From contig JBGAUL010000023.1 in the NCBI GenBank assembly GCA_044228685.1, positions 1 to 64,000 on the forward strand: a stretch of 64,000 nt of DNA, written 5' to 3'. This stretch comes from JBBATK01 sp044228685. GTDB taxonomy: Bacteria; Bacteroidota; Ignavibacteria; Kapaibacteriales; NICIL-2. Under the pieces are notes generated by a model. It searched no databases. It was not told the origin of the DNA and worked only from the letters and a program-made list of their open reading frames with translations. Below, in pieces: positions 9,591 to 18,765 of the stretch. A program made the position numbers and the translations under genes. The stretch's first letter is position 1. Each line of letters opens with the position of its first letter.

Positions 9591-10418
9591 TCACCCTACG
9601 CATTTACTCCCCCCCCCCACCAACACCGTCTCCACCCGCACCTCATCTACCCCCAATCTACGCCTGAGCAAATCCAGCACTTTCTTTTCAATCTCATGTT
9701 GGTTGACTGTCGTCTTATCTCTGCGCGTCAACATGTAATAATCCTGAGAAATCCGCTCCGAAAGTTCTCCCACGCTTTGCTCGCTGAACTCATTTGCTGT
9801 CATTTTTAGGATCTTGCTAAAGACTAGTGTCAGAGCGAAACCCAAGGCTCCAATTTTCCAGCTAACTATGCAGCACAACAGACTAAGAATAGCAATGAAT
9901 ACTAGCGTATTGCTTACAACACTCTTTGGACGCAATGCATTAATTCGAAATCCCAAGACCTCTTCCGTTTTTGCAATTCTCGTCCGTCTACCGCACTTGG
10001 CATAGAGCGACTCAAGTGACGTTGTCGGTGTGATCTCCTGTCGCGATAGTCCTTGTACCTGAACAATAGCATCACGAAGTTTATAGAAAGCTTGTTGAGT
10101 CGTGCAGTCACATGCCTCGCCCTTTTTGATTTTGGCTAAAACACTCGCACAAAGATCACCTGCCGTTCGAACTTCGGCGAGATCACTTGCATCAAACGAC
10201 AGATCGAATGACGTCTCGATTGCCTGCACGGCGTCTTCGAGATCAGCAATATCGACCAGTAGTGTGGCTGAGGCTCTCGATAACATCTTAGGTTGCTCCA
10301 TCAACGGAGTTAGAGTAGAAACAGTTTGATGGTCGTCAGTCACGTCGCGCCGGACATCTTTCGTACGCACTACATCAGAGCTGCACACTGCCTTAAACAG
10401 TCGAGATAACACACGCAA
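9591..10418 (-). CDS. Membrane protein with acyl-carrier-like segments
   Basis: 275 aa if it starts at TTG 10418, which has AGGA a few bases upstream; a GTG two codons later or the ATG at 10301 are alternatives. Residues 58-97 (AVQAIETSFDLSFDASDL then VRTAGDLCASVL) follow acyl carrier protein helices II-IV, but the Ser that carries phosphopantetheine is not at its usual place. A CTTQQAFYKLRDAI motif and a second carrier-like piece (about 112-140) follow, then two membrane helices (about 169-204). The end (EIEKKVLDLLRRRLGVDEV) again looks like carrier helix I, and stops just after a run of ten G on the coding strand. CTTQQAFYKLR-type proteins are recalled from Bacteroidota without known function. 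Confidence 0.7.
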   Translation of the reverse strand: MRVLSRLFKAVCSSDVVRTKDVRRDVTDDHQTVSTLTPLMEQPKMLSRASATLLVDIADLEDAVQAIETSFDLSFDASDLAEVRTAGDLCASVLAKIKKGEACDCTTQQAFYKLRDAIVQVQGLSRQEITPTTSLESLYAKCGRRTRIAKTEEVLGFRINALRPKSVVSNTLVFIAILSLLCCIVSWKIGALGFALTLVFSKILKMTANEFSEQSVGELSERISQDYYMLTRRDKTTVNQHEIEKKVLDLLRRRLGVDEVRVETVLVGGGSKCVG

Positions 10419-10540
10419 GAGTTCCTCAGTTCACAGCCATATTGGGAACTCCGTCTTAGCTCTACTTTTCTGTCACTACTTCCAAAGTAGCATAATGCAA
10501 AGAGTCTCTACCTTAGCTTAACCCAACTTCTCCGATCCCA

Positions 10541-12052
10541 CTACCTCCTCACCACAAACACCTTCACCTCAGCACCTTCCCCTAAACCTCTCCTGCAGTA
10601 ATACACTCCGGAAGCTAAAGCATGCACATCAAGGAGCACGCCGACGCCGGTTATTTGCTTTAGATCTCTGGCATTTATAGACGCTACTGACTCTCCGAAT
10701 TCGCTGATGAGATACAGTGATTCGTCTTGCGCAAGTGGTGCGCGAAAAGGAAGACACACAACATCGGATGCGGGATTCGGGAAACATGATGTGGCACTGG
10801 CGACATCACTTGATTCTTCAACATCTGTAACCGCTGTCCATGAGACTTCGATTTTGTATGCAAACATGGAATAGGAATTATAGGAGTCGGCATTGAAGGA
10901 TAAGTACCAATCTTTCTTCACCCATTGACTGTTTTTGTAGTTGTCGTATGAAATTGTCGTGATATTCTCGTTGGCGTCGTAGGTGAAGGTATATCGTGTG
11001 TTTGGCACCCACGTAGTGCTGTCCCAATTTTCTGTCAGTGCTGTTAGCCAATTGTATTTTGCGTCATAGGTGTAGCTGTTTCGAGAAATATTCGTCCATG
11101 CCGCGCCCTGCCATGATTCGACAAGTTCTGAAAGCTTTCTCCTGCTTTGGTCGTAGGTGTTGGATCGACGTTGAACGTTAACCCATTGTCCTGTCTTCCA
11201 ATCTTCCATTGTCCAACTGAGATTGTCGCCGTTGGAATCATAGATCCAACTGTAGCGACTGTAATCAACCCATATCGTGTCTTGCCAGACTTGGGATAGC
11301 TCTGACGTTGTGTGACGCTTGGCGTCGTAGATGTCTTTGGTCTGCCGAGTATTGACCCACTTTCCGGAACTCCACTTTTGTGAAATTGAGTTGGTCCTGT
11401 TTCCTGAAGCATCATATGTATTGACCGTTCTGTTTTGATTGCTCCACTGTCCGCTGCTATAGGTCTCTGAAATTATCTCACTGAGATATCCATTTGCGTC
11501 GTAAGTGTAGCTCGTGCGACTTACTCCAACCCAAGATCCTTGCTTTTGGACTTCAGACAAATAGCTGAGAATCTTTGAGTCAGAGCGATAGCTGGAACTC
11601 GTTCTCGTACTATCCACCCACTGACCGCCTTGCCAATTTTGAACGAGGGTGCTCAGAACTCTGCCGTCTTGGTTGTAGGTGTAGGTTGTGCGACCATTGT
11701 TCGTCCAAGTTCCTGAGTTATTAATCTCCGAAATGTCGCTCAGCTTGTATCCACTTGATGAATAGGTATAGCTGTGCCGTTGATCAATTCCGTTCTCGGT
11801 GTAGACCTTTATCTTATCGACATAGTACGCAGTGCCCGACGTGCTCCGCACAGCTCCGTTATTCTGCAAAGCAACAGGAATTTCTGAGTTTATCTGATCA
11901 GGATCAGTTAGCTCAGTTTGCCCGTCTCGCTCAACGACCTTCGACTTTTGCAAAGAGGGCCGCGCTACTACTGACTCCACCTGCAAAGCACGCATAGCAG
12001 ATGTAGTTGTCATGCAAATCACAATTGCGCAAAAAAAGGAGAGTGTTTTCAT
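10541..12052 (-). CDS. Secreted YD-like repeat protein, T9SS cargo
   Basis: 503 aa from the ATG at 12052, directly before the signal peptide MKTLSFFCAIVICMTTTSA; 25 more in-frame codons upstream look non-coding. The body is about nine imperfect repeats of roughly 35 aa with the pattern SRTSYTYDANGYLSEI then a W-x-x-G-x-W pair. This resembles the YD/RHS-type repeats common in secreted Bacteroidota proteins and probably forms a beta-solenoid. The C-terminus (CFPNPASDVV to GVYYCRRG) is a T9SS type A sorting domain. No toxin domain or RHS core follows, so a surface or adhesive role is more likely than a polymorphic toxin. Confidence 0.82.
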   Translation of the reverse strand: MKTLSFFCAIVICMTTTSAMRALQVESVVARPSLQKSKVVERDGQTELTDPDQINSEIPVALQNNGAVRSTSGTAYYVDKIKVYTENGIDQRHSYTYSSSGYKLSDISEINNSGTWTNNGRTTYTYNQDGRVLSTLVQNWQGGQWVDSTRTSSSYRSDSKILSYLSEVQKQGSWVGVSRTSYTYDANGYLSEIISETYSSGQWSNQNRTVNTYDASGNRTNSISQKWSSGKWVNTRQTKDIYDAKRHTTSELSQVWQDTIWVDYSRYSWIYDSNGDNLSWTMEDWKTGQWVNVQRRSNTYDQSRRKLSELVESWQGAAWTNISRNSYTYDAKYNWLTALTENWDSTTWVPNTRYTFTYDANENITTISYDNYKNSQWVKKDWYLSFNADSYNSYSMFAYKIEVSWTAVTDVEESSDVASATSCFPNPASDVVCLPFRAPLAQDESLYLISEFGESVASINARDLKQITGVGVLLDVHALASGVYYCRRGLGEGAEVKVFVVRR

Positions 12053-12577
12053 TGTGTACTTTCGATGTAGAGTACAGATAGTTTCTTGTCTGATATAAAA
12101 GCAGCAATTCAGGTAGATAGCATTCAAAAAGACGGTGGCAGATAAAATTCCGTTCGATAGATCTACGATCAGGGAGTCGAATAACTTAATACAGCACGCA
12201 CGAGCTTCAGTGCTCAGACAAAAATAGAATTAGTCCCTTCCCCGCTGCGCACTTCTTTGCGTAAATCTTCAAGTTGTGGGTGGCGTGGAGCTGAAAGCGA
12301 GAAGCAAAAAACTCTACGAATGTCCAATTAGATCTGACAGTATTGCGGCTCAAAGCGCTTCGAGGCTAGAATTTGTCTTCACACTCACAAAGGAGCTAGT
12401 GGCAGGCTGGCGCGAGTCCAGTGGTTGAGCAACATGCTACTGAGGACTTTTGAACGAGTTACCAAGCGACCTTGTCAGCACTTGGCGTTTGGTGATTCTT
12501 GCACTCGTCTTCATCCGACGCTGAAGCAGATAATATGTGGCATTCACTTATGCTAACTACACAATTCTGCCTGCAGC
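12053..12577. other. Intergenic, nothing recognised
   Basis: About 525 bases between the YD-repeat gene start and the end of the second cyclase. No ORF with family resemblance, hairpin terminator or repeat was found. Confidence 0.5.
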
Positions 12578-14623
12578 TCAACCTCGATCCAAGAAGAAAG
12601 TTCTCATACTTCCTTTACCTTTAATCTCTACATCTCCACGTTCGATGAATTTGAATTGAGATATTGTATCGTGTGTGTTCTCGACGGACTCTTTAAAATC
12701 TTTCGACACATGTATGCGTCCCGGCTCACCGTAGCTTTCCATTCTGCTGGCAGTGTTAACGGCATCACCCCATAAATCGTACAAGAACTTTGTTTCGCCG
12801 ACGACACCGGCGACAGCTGGTCCGCAGTGCAAGCCAATGCGTACCTGTATTTCAGGCAGCGAGTTAGTCCAGGATGTATCACCCAAATTTTCCGGTAACT
12901 CCACCTCAAGATTCTGCATGAGCTCGACAAGTTTCAGAGCTGCTCTGGCCGCACGCTGAGCGTGGTCTGCTTGCGCTGACGGCGCACCGGCTACCGCCAT
13001 ATAACAATCGCCAATTGTTTTGATTTTTTCTAAGCCGCAGTCGCGAATCACATTATCCGCGGCCGTGAATATTGCGTTGAGAAGATGAACGACCTGCTGG
13101 GCAGAGATAATTGATGCCAGTGGTGTGAAGTCCACAATATCCATAAAGAGCACACTCACACAATCGAAGTGATCAGCAATGGGCTTTTCTCCGTTGATGA
13201 GTCGTGCGGTGATTTCTTGCGGAAGGACGTTATTGAGAATGGACTCTCTTTCCTGCGATCGACTTCGCTCAATAGCAAGCTGATTCTCGTGTCGTTCGGC
13301 TTGACGTTGTTGCTCCACCAATCGTGCTCGATCAATCGCTTCATCAGAAAGTACTTCCTTTTCCAAATCGTGATACTTCTCGAAATAATAACCAAACTCC
13401 TTCCACTGCTCTTGCTTCTTGTACACCTCTGCCAGGCGTTTTTGAAATTCAAAGAGTTGATGTCTGTTTCCTATCTCTTCGAACTGATCGACGCTCAAGC
13501 GCAGATACTCTGTCGCCAAAGACAAGTCGTAGCCTTCGTAGTCTGTATTTGCATACAACTGACCAATGAAGCCATTGACATACGCGATCTCTACTTTCAC
13601 ACCAAGCTCTTGGTGTTTTGCCAGCGCACGTTTATAATGATCCATCGCCTTCGCGTACTCACCTGCTTTTGCATACATCGAGCCAATGTTGCTGGTGAGA
13701 CGCGCTACATCGGCTTCCTGACCCAATTCTAGGTGCAGTGCAAGGGCTCGCTGACTGTATTCTAGAGCTTTGAGGTTATCCGAACGGAGAAAATAAGACC
13801 AACCCATGTTTCCGGTCACTAACGCTATCTGCGATTTCAATCCCAGTTCTTGAAATGCCTTCAGTGCCTGCTCGAAGTATTCAAAAGCGCTGTCAAAGTC
13901 GCCCAGACCTTCATAAACATTCCCGATGTTTTGCATAATAACTGCCTCGAAGTGTTTGTTTCCCGCTTCTATGGCTCGAGGCAGTGCCTTCGTGAGATAT
14001 TCTAATGCAGTCGCATAATCAGAGAGATCACAATAGACTAAACCTATGTTACAAAGATTCCCTGCGACGCCTGACATGTCGCCGATTTGCTCTTCCATTG
14101 CTAGCGCTCTTTTCAAATACTCGAGAGCAGTTGGACTGGCTGAAAGTCGTTGATAGATGAGTCCAATCGAACTAAGACAAAATGCAATACCTTGCCTCCG
14201 TCCTAAGACCTCGTTCAAAGCCAGAGCCTTTTTGAAATACTCTAAAGACAATTCGTAATTGGAAAGATCACGATAAACAGCACCGGTTCCACCGAGAGCC
14301 TTGGCAATAGCTTCAGTGTCGTTGAGATTTTCTGCAAGTGTGAGAGAAGCACTCAAGTGTTCGAGCGCAGAAGCAAACTCTCCTTGGTGCCATGCGCGTA
14401 AGCCTAACACACGCAGCACATGTGTGCGCAATTGATCCTCTGTCACTTTATTCACCGGCGTCGAGTGATGCTGCTGAGGATCTTGAGATTGGCGAGACTC
14501 TTGATCTGTGCTATCAAGAAAATTCAATACTCCGCGAGCCAGGCGCTCTACCTCGTCAAAGTTGTTTTTAATGAGCAGCTGTTCCGCCTCATTGAGTTGT
14601 TGTATTGCCGACTCGTAGGTCAT
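12578..14623 (-). CDS. TPR-repeat class III adenylate cyclase (2 of 6)
   Basis: 681 aa, cytoplasmic. TPR units span about residues 75-400 (for example ALEYFKKALALNEVLG), then a charged helix and the cyclase domain (about 490-681). Catalytic signature: FMDIVDF (metal Asp), EKIKTIGDCY (adenine-selecting Lys and second metal Asp), YDLWGDAVNTASRMES (adenine Asp, Asn, Arg); all are intact, so cAMP synthesis is predicted. Its ATG overlaps the stop of the upstream cyclase by four bases (14620-14623), implying one operon with translational coupling. It belongs to the LWGD subtype shared with the frameshifted gene at 29719-31634. Confidence 0.93.
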   Translation of the reverse strand: MTYESAIQQLNEAEQLLIKNNFDEVERLARGVLNFLDSTDQESRQSQDPQQHHSTPVNKVTEDQLRTHVLRVLGLRAWHQGEFASALEHLSASLTLAENLNDTEAIAKALGGTGAVYRDLSNYELSLEYFKKALALNEVLGRRQGIAFCLSSIGLIYQRLSASPTALEYLKRALAMEEQIGDMSGVAGNLCNIGLVYCDLSDYATALEYLTKALPRAIEAGNKHFEAVIMQNIGNVYEGLGDFDSAFEYFEQALKAFQELGLKSQIALVTGNMGWSYFLRSDNLKALEYSQRALALHLELGQEADVARLTSNIGSMYAKAGEYAKAMDHYKRALAKHQELGVKVEIAYVNGFIGQLYANTDYEGYDLSLATEYLRLSVDQFEEIGNRHQLFEFQKRLAEVYKKQEQWKEFGYYFEKYHDLEKEVLSDEAIDRARLVEQQRQAERHENQLAIERSRSQERESILNNVLPQEITARLINGEKPIADHFDCVSVLFMDIVDFTPLASIISAQQVVHLLNAIFTAADNVIRDCGLEKIKTIGDCYMAVAGAPSAQADHAQRAARAALKLVELMQNLEVELPENLGDTSWTNSLPEIQVRIGLHCGPAVAGVVGETKFLYDLWGDAVNTASRMESYGEPGRIHVSKDFKESVENTHDTISQFKFIERGDVEIKGKGSMRTFFLDRG

Positions 14624-16620
14624 AGTGCCTTCTCTAAGAAATAGGTCCGCATAGTTCCTTTGCCCTTGATATCCATCTCTCCGCGTTCTTCAAAAACGAA
14701 TACCGGCGAGTTATCTCTCGTAGTTGCTTGACGGTTTTGCAAATGTATTGCGAACTCTTCACTCACATGGATGCGACCTGCAATGCCGTGTGATTCCATT
14801 CGAGCTGCAAGATTTACCGCGTCAGAATACACATCATAGCTAAAAGCCTTCTCGCCAACGATACCGGCATAGGCTGAACCACTATGCAATCCGATTCGCA
14901 GATCAAAGCTTGCGCCGCTCGGTAGTTGTTTCGTGACTTCGTCGGGCAGTGCAATATCATTCATGAGTTCCAGTGCAGCGAGAGCCAGACGCTCGGCATG
15001 ATCCTCGCAAGCAATTGGTGCTCCACTCACGGCCATATAGCCATCGCCGATGGTTTTGATTTTTTGACATCCGTGTCGCTCAATTATCCTGTCGAACTCG
15101 CCAAATACATAATTCAAAAAAGCCAACACAGCCTTTGCCGGCATTCGTGCTGCAATCGGTGTAAAGCCAACGATGTCGGCAAAGAGAATGGAGATCTGAT
15201 TAAAATAGTCGGCAACTTTTTCGCCCTGAACAAGCCTTGTGGCAATGCTTGGTGGCAGGACTCGGTGGAGCAGAGCAGTAGTTGCTTCGGCGGCGGCTCT
15301 TTCCACCGAACGACGCTGCTCCATGTCTGCAATGCGTTTTTGTAAATCGATTTGCGCAGCTTTCTTCTGCGCCTCTTCACTTTTGACTGTTTCTTTTAAT
15401 TCGTGAAATCTCTCAAAGTGAAATTGACACTCTTCCCATCGAGCTTCTTGCTTATACAAATCTGACAGGAGTTTATGATTCTCATATTGTTCATCGCGCG
15501 TTCCGAGTTGCTCTGACAATGCGACTGCGCCAAGCAAGTACTCTTCGGCTTTCTCGACATCATATCCGGCGTAATTCTTGTTTGCATAAAGGCTGCCGAT
15601 TTTTCCGCTGACACGGGCGACGTCGGCTCTCATTCCAATCTCATCGTGCAAAGCAAGCGCACGCAGCATATACTCTAGCGCGCGCGGGTAGTCGCCAAGC
15701 AGATGTAGCACTGCTCCCATGTTTCCAATTGTACGAGCAGCTTCTGCTTTCAGTCCGAGTTCTTCGTGAGTAGCCAGTGCGCGACTCATGTATTCAAGCG
15801 CGAGAGGGAATTCAGCGAGATTCTGGTACACGAGCCCCATGTTTCCGCAAACACGAGCAATACCGTCTTTCTTTCCACCTTTTTCTTCGAGTTGGAGTGC
15901 GCGGCTTAAGTGTTCTAGTGCACGAGGGTAGTCTCCAAGACTTCGATGCACAACACCGATATCCGATATTTTACCGGCGAGCTCTTGTGTCATGCCAAGC
16001 TCTTCGTATAATGCTAAGGAGCGATACAAATAGTCAAGCGCGCGCGAGTAGTCTGAAAGATTCCAGTACACACCTCCGATGTTTCCTAGGACTTTGGCGA
16101 CCTCTACCTTCATTCCAAGTTCTTCCTGCAGCACAAGCGCGTTGTTCATATTCTCAAGCGCACGTGGGTAGTCGTCAATTTTCCAATAGATCAGTCCGAT
16201 ATTGGCCCGATTTCGCGCTGCATCCACTTTCATACCGAGCTCATCTTGCAGCTTCATTGCTTGATTCAAGTGCTCGAGAGCAGCAGAGTAATTGTCGAGT
16301 CTGTACCACACAATTCCAACATTAGCTATCGCTTTAACACGCGCTTCACTCGTCTCTCTGCGCTCATGACCTTGTTGAACGATTAGTCTTTCAAGACAAG
16401 CAATCGCCTCCTCCGCAAGTGGGAGAGCCTCTGTCGCTTTTAGTCGACGTCCTAATACATCCGACAATCTTCGCAGGATATTGGATCGAACGAAAAGGTC
16501 TTTTTCCGCGACTTCTTCCCGAAGAAGATCGCGTAGCAGATCCTCAGCATCGCTATAATTTTCTGCAGCTATAAGTCGATCAACTTGCTCCAACTGTGCG
16601 AGCACTTCGTCGCGTGTCAT
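14620..16620 (-). CDS. TPR-repeat class III adenylate cyclase (3 of 6)
   Basis: 666 aa, first gene of a two-cyclase operon. A GGAG Shine-Dalgarno lies a few bases before the ATG. About eight regular 40-aa TPR units (pattern DYPRALEHLSRALQLEEKGG) span residues 90-385. A charged linker (about 400-460) leads to the cyclase domain (about 475-666) with FADIVGF, QKIKTIGDGY and YDVYSDAVNLAARMES. Both metal Asp, the ATP-selecting Lys/Asp, and Asn/Arg are present. The cyclase domain is closest to the one at 94-2409. Pairing with the downstream LWGD-subtype enzyme raises the possibility of co-regulation or heterodimers, which is inference. Confidence 0.93.
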   Translation of the reverse strand: MTRDEVLAQLEQVDRLIAAENYSDAEDLLRDLLREEVAEKDLFVRSNILRRLSDVLGRRLKATEALPLAEEAIACLERLIVQQGHERRETSEARVKAIANVGIVWYRLDNYSAALEHLNQAMKLQDELGMKVDAARNRANIGLIYWKIDDYPRALENMNNALVLQEELGMKVEVAKVLGNIGGVYWNLSDYSRALDYLYRSLALYEELGMTQELAGKISDIGVVHRSLGDYPRALEHLSRALQLEEKGGKKDGIARVCGNMGLVYQNLAEFPLALEYMSRALATHEELGLKAEAARTIGNMGAVLHLLGDYPRALEYMLRALALHDEIGMRADVARVSGKIGSLYANKNYAGYDVEKAEEYLLGAVALSEQLGTRDEQYENHKLLSDLYKQEARWEECQFHFERFHELKETVKSEEAQKKAAQIDLQKRIADMEQRRSVERAAAEATTALLHRVLPPSIATRLVQGEKVADYFNQISILFADIVGFTPIAARMPAKAVLAFLNYVFGEFDRIIERHGCQKIKTIGDGYMAVSGAPIACEDHAERLALAALELMNDIALPDEVTKQLPSGASFDLRIGLHSGSAYAGIVGEKAFSYDVYSDAVNLAARMESHGIAGRIHVSEEFAIHLQNRQATTRDNSPVFVFEERGEMDIKGKGTMRTYFLEKAL

Positions 16621-17027
16621 AATTTCTCCGTACTAACTTTTCGAAGTCCGCAATTGGATGAACAATGGGCTTCGGGTTGCTATCGTGTTGTTCCAATCAG
16701 CAATCTAATGCTCACAATGCTCCCGTAGGTTATGGGGAAACTCGAATAGTAACGCGTGATGGAATCGTGAAGTTTTACGAGAAATTGTCTTACGTTAAAT
16801 GACAGGAGCTAGGTCACAAACGCGTTCCGCGCTGGGCTGGTCGTTGGAGGACGACGGTGCTTCGTCATCAACGTCGTTTGATGGCGGGTGTTAGGTCAAA
16901 GTCAATTAGAAACACTAAGGTCGATTGTCTTTGCGGTAGATATCTCAACCACGCATGCGATCTAATTGCAAAGCTGGTGCCTTTACTCTAGACCGAGGGT
17001 CGATGAAGTGCGGCGCTTTATTGACAA
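16621..17027. other. Intergenic, nothing recognised
   Basis: About 400 bases upstream of the two-cyclase operon; its promoter should lie here, but no box could be assigned. No gene recognised. Confidence 0.45.
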
Positions 17028-17606
17028 CTACGCCAGTTTGTTTAATGCACGATAATGAAGCGCAATTACTCCACAGGCAAAGGTCTTTGATTCAACCAGA
17101 TCCAACTTGATAGTATCGATTACATGTGTAAAGAGCGGAGTTCCTTTGCCGACGATGATGGGATTGACGAAGAACCAGAACTCATCGATGAGACCAAGCT
17201 CAAGCAACGCGAGCGATGCTCGTGGACTTCCGAAAATCAGGATGTTCTTGCCCTCTTGCTTTTTGATTTCATTAATGCGCTCGACGAGATCGGTGCTGAG
17301 TACGGTAGTATTCGACAGACCGTCCTCACTCATACTCTTTGACAACACAATCTTCGACACTCGGTTATACCAGCTCGAATGCTCAATGTCATGCTTACTC
17401 GCGCCTGGCTGCTGTCCGGCGCTTGGCCAGTAGCTCTGCATCATCTCATAGGTCACCCTACCGTACAACGCCGCGTCCGCGTTATCCGTCATCGTTCCCA
17501 CAAAGTCAAAAATCTCCTCGTCAACTTTGATAAAGTTCAGCTCGCCCTTCAACCCCGCGACGAAACCATCAAGAGAAATGTGCATGAAGAAGACAAGTTT
17601 GCGCAT
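17028..17606 (-). CDS. Dihydrofolate reductase-like (RibD C-terminal) protein
   Basis: 192 aa. The start MRKLVFFMHISLDGF and later ALYGRVTYEMMQSYWP, NILIFGSPRASLALLELGLIDEFWFFVNPIIVGKGTPLF are the conserved blocks of the RibD C-terminal/DHFR-like superfamily, which binds NADPH. Complete for this family of about 180-200 aa. The physiological substrate of these stand-alone proteins is generally unknown; no deaminase domain or riboflavin gene is adjacent, so a RibD role is unlikely. Two further paralogues lie at 21667-22221 and 22346-22939. Confidence 0.88.
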   Translation of the reverse strand: MRKLVFFMHISLDGFVAGLKGELNFIKVDEEIFDFVGTMTDNADAALYGRVTYEMMQSYWPSAGQQPGASKHDIEHSSWYNRVSKIVLSKSMSEDGLSNTTVLSTDLVERINEIKKQEGKNILIFGSPRASLALLELGLIDEFWFFVNPIIVGKGTPLFTHVIDTIKLDLVESKTFACGVIALHYRALNKLA

Positions 17607-18172
17607 GAGGACTGTTGCAGTTTAATGATAGGTGCAGGATCTGCAGTAGATAGTGCTTTGATTTATCAGAGCGGCACGAAAGTAACGAGATTCTACCACA
17701 GTGTGAATTACACACGATCTCTTCGAGTGCTCGCGCTCTTTTCTCTCTTTATCACAAGCTGAAATTTCAGAAGTAGTCTGGTTGCAAAGGACTAACTACC
17801 GGCAAACTCGAATCAACATGACCCGTCAAGGCTATGCTTTTATCGAGCATCCACAAAAGGGGTTTCTTCTTTTCGCGATATGGCAAAGACACCCTATCAT
17901 AAAAGTCGTTACAACATAGGCTAAGCAGGTCTATATGATTAACGTTGCGGTACACTCGTAAATGACGAAGCAGAGTTTTGGTTCTTCCTAAAGCATTTCA
18001 GCTACTACCGACTCCCTGCACATTGCATTTTGAGGTCGACTATTCGGCGCATCAATTTCAACTCAACACACGAACTGAACACATTGTCTCACTTTTTCTA
18101 TTTGACTGAAATACAATCGTCGTGTACTTTGTTCGAACCGCGATCCAATATTTTGACGGAACTAATCTCCCC
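17607..18172. other. Intergenic, nothing recognised
   Basis: About 565 bases with only short frames lacking start signals or family resemblance. A pyrimidine-rich patch at about 18165-18190 marks the end of the following minus-strand gene. Confidence 0.5.
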
Positions 18173-18595
18173 TCACTCCCCCTTCATCCCAAACGCAATC
18201 GCTTCCCACAGCACCTCTTCATTCACATCCTTCAGTGCTTTGAACTTGATGCAGTAGCCCGTGACGCTAGCCTTGCCGATTGTGGAGCCGTAAGCGTTTT
18301 TAAGATGACTCTTGTCTTCAAGTCCCATAACATAGACTGAGATTCCGGTTGTGTTGCCGCTGATGCCGATGCGGAACCATTCGCGGGTGCTGCCATTGGC
18401 GTAGCGGAGTGTTTGTGTGCCGTAGCCGATGTTAGGATTCGCTACAACTTTTCCCTTGTCGTCGGTGCCGTCGAAGAACCAGAGTTTGCATTTGGGAAAT
18501 GTCTTGAGCATGCGTGTGTGCATTGCTTGCATGTCGCTGCGCTTGGCGTCGACCTGACTTTCGATGTAGGACTTGATTTGATCTTTAACGCTCAT
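18173..18595 (-). CDS. DUF1801 domain protein
   Basis: 140 aa from the ATG at 18595 (MSVKDQIKSYI); the frame extends 19 codons upstream but those residues are atypical for the family. The order MLKTFPKCKLWFFDGTDD, GYGTQTLRYANGSTREWFRIGISG, SVYVMGLED and GYCIKFKALKDVNEEVLWEAI follows DUF1801 (YdhG-like) proteins, small soluble proteins of unsettled function. Probably cytoplasmic, monocistronic. The gene end is G-rich on the coding strand. Confidence 0.78.
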   Translation of the reverse strand: MSVKDQIKSYIESQVDAKRSDMQAMHTRMLKTFPKCKLWFFDGTDDKGKVVANPNIGYGTQTLRYANGSTREWFRIGISGNTTGISVYVMGLEDKSHLKNAYGSTIGKASVTGYCIKFKALKDVNEEVLWEAIAFGMKGE

Positions 18596-18765
18596 ATTTC
18601 GTTCGATGATTAATACAATAATTCTAAAATCACTTCTGATCGCATCTTGCAAATCGCATGCATTAGCGGCTTGGCATCTTCGCTTGACGGCCTTCGATTT
18701 CAGCCAGGATCTTCCTCGTTGTCAATGAGAAGTTAGCAAGCTTTTAAAAAAGTACGCAAAGCGTT

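Noticed and set aside
10541..12052. YD-repeat protein as an RHS polymorphic toxin
   Set aside because: No RHS core motif, no C-terminal toxin and no immunity gene; it ends in a T9SS sorting domain.
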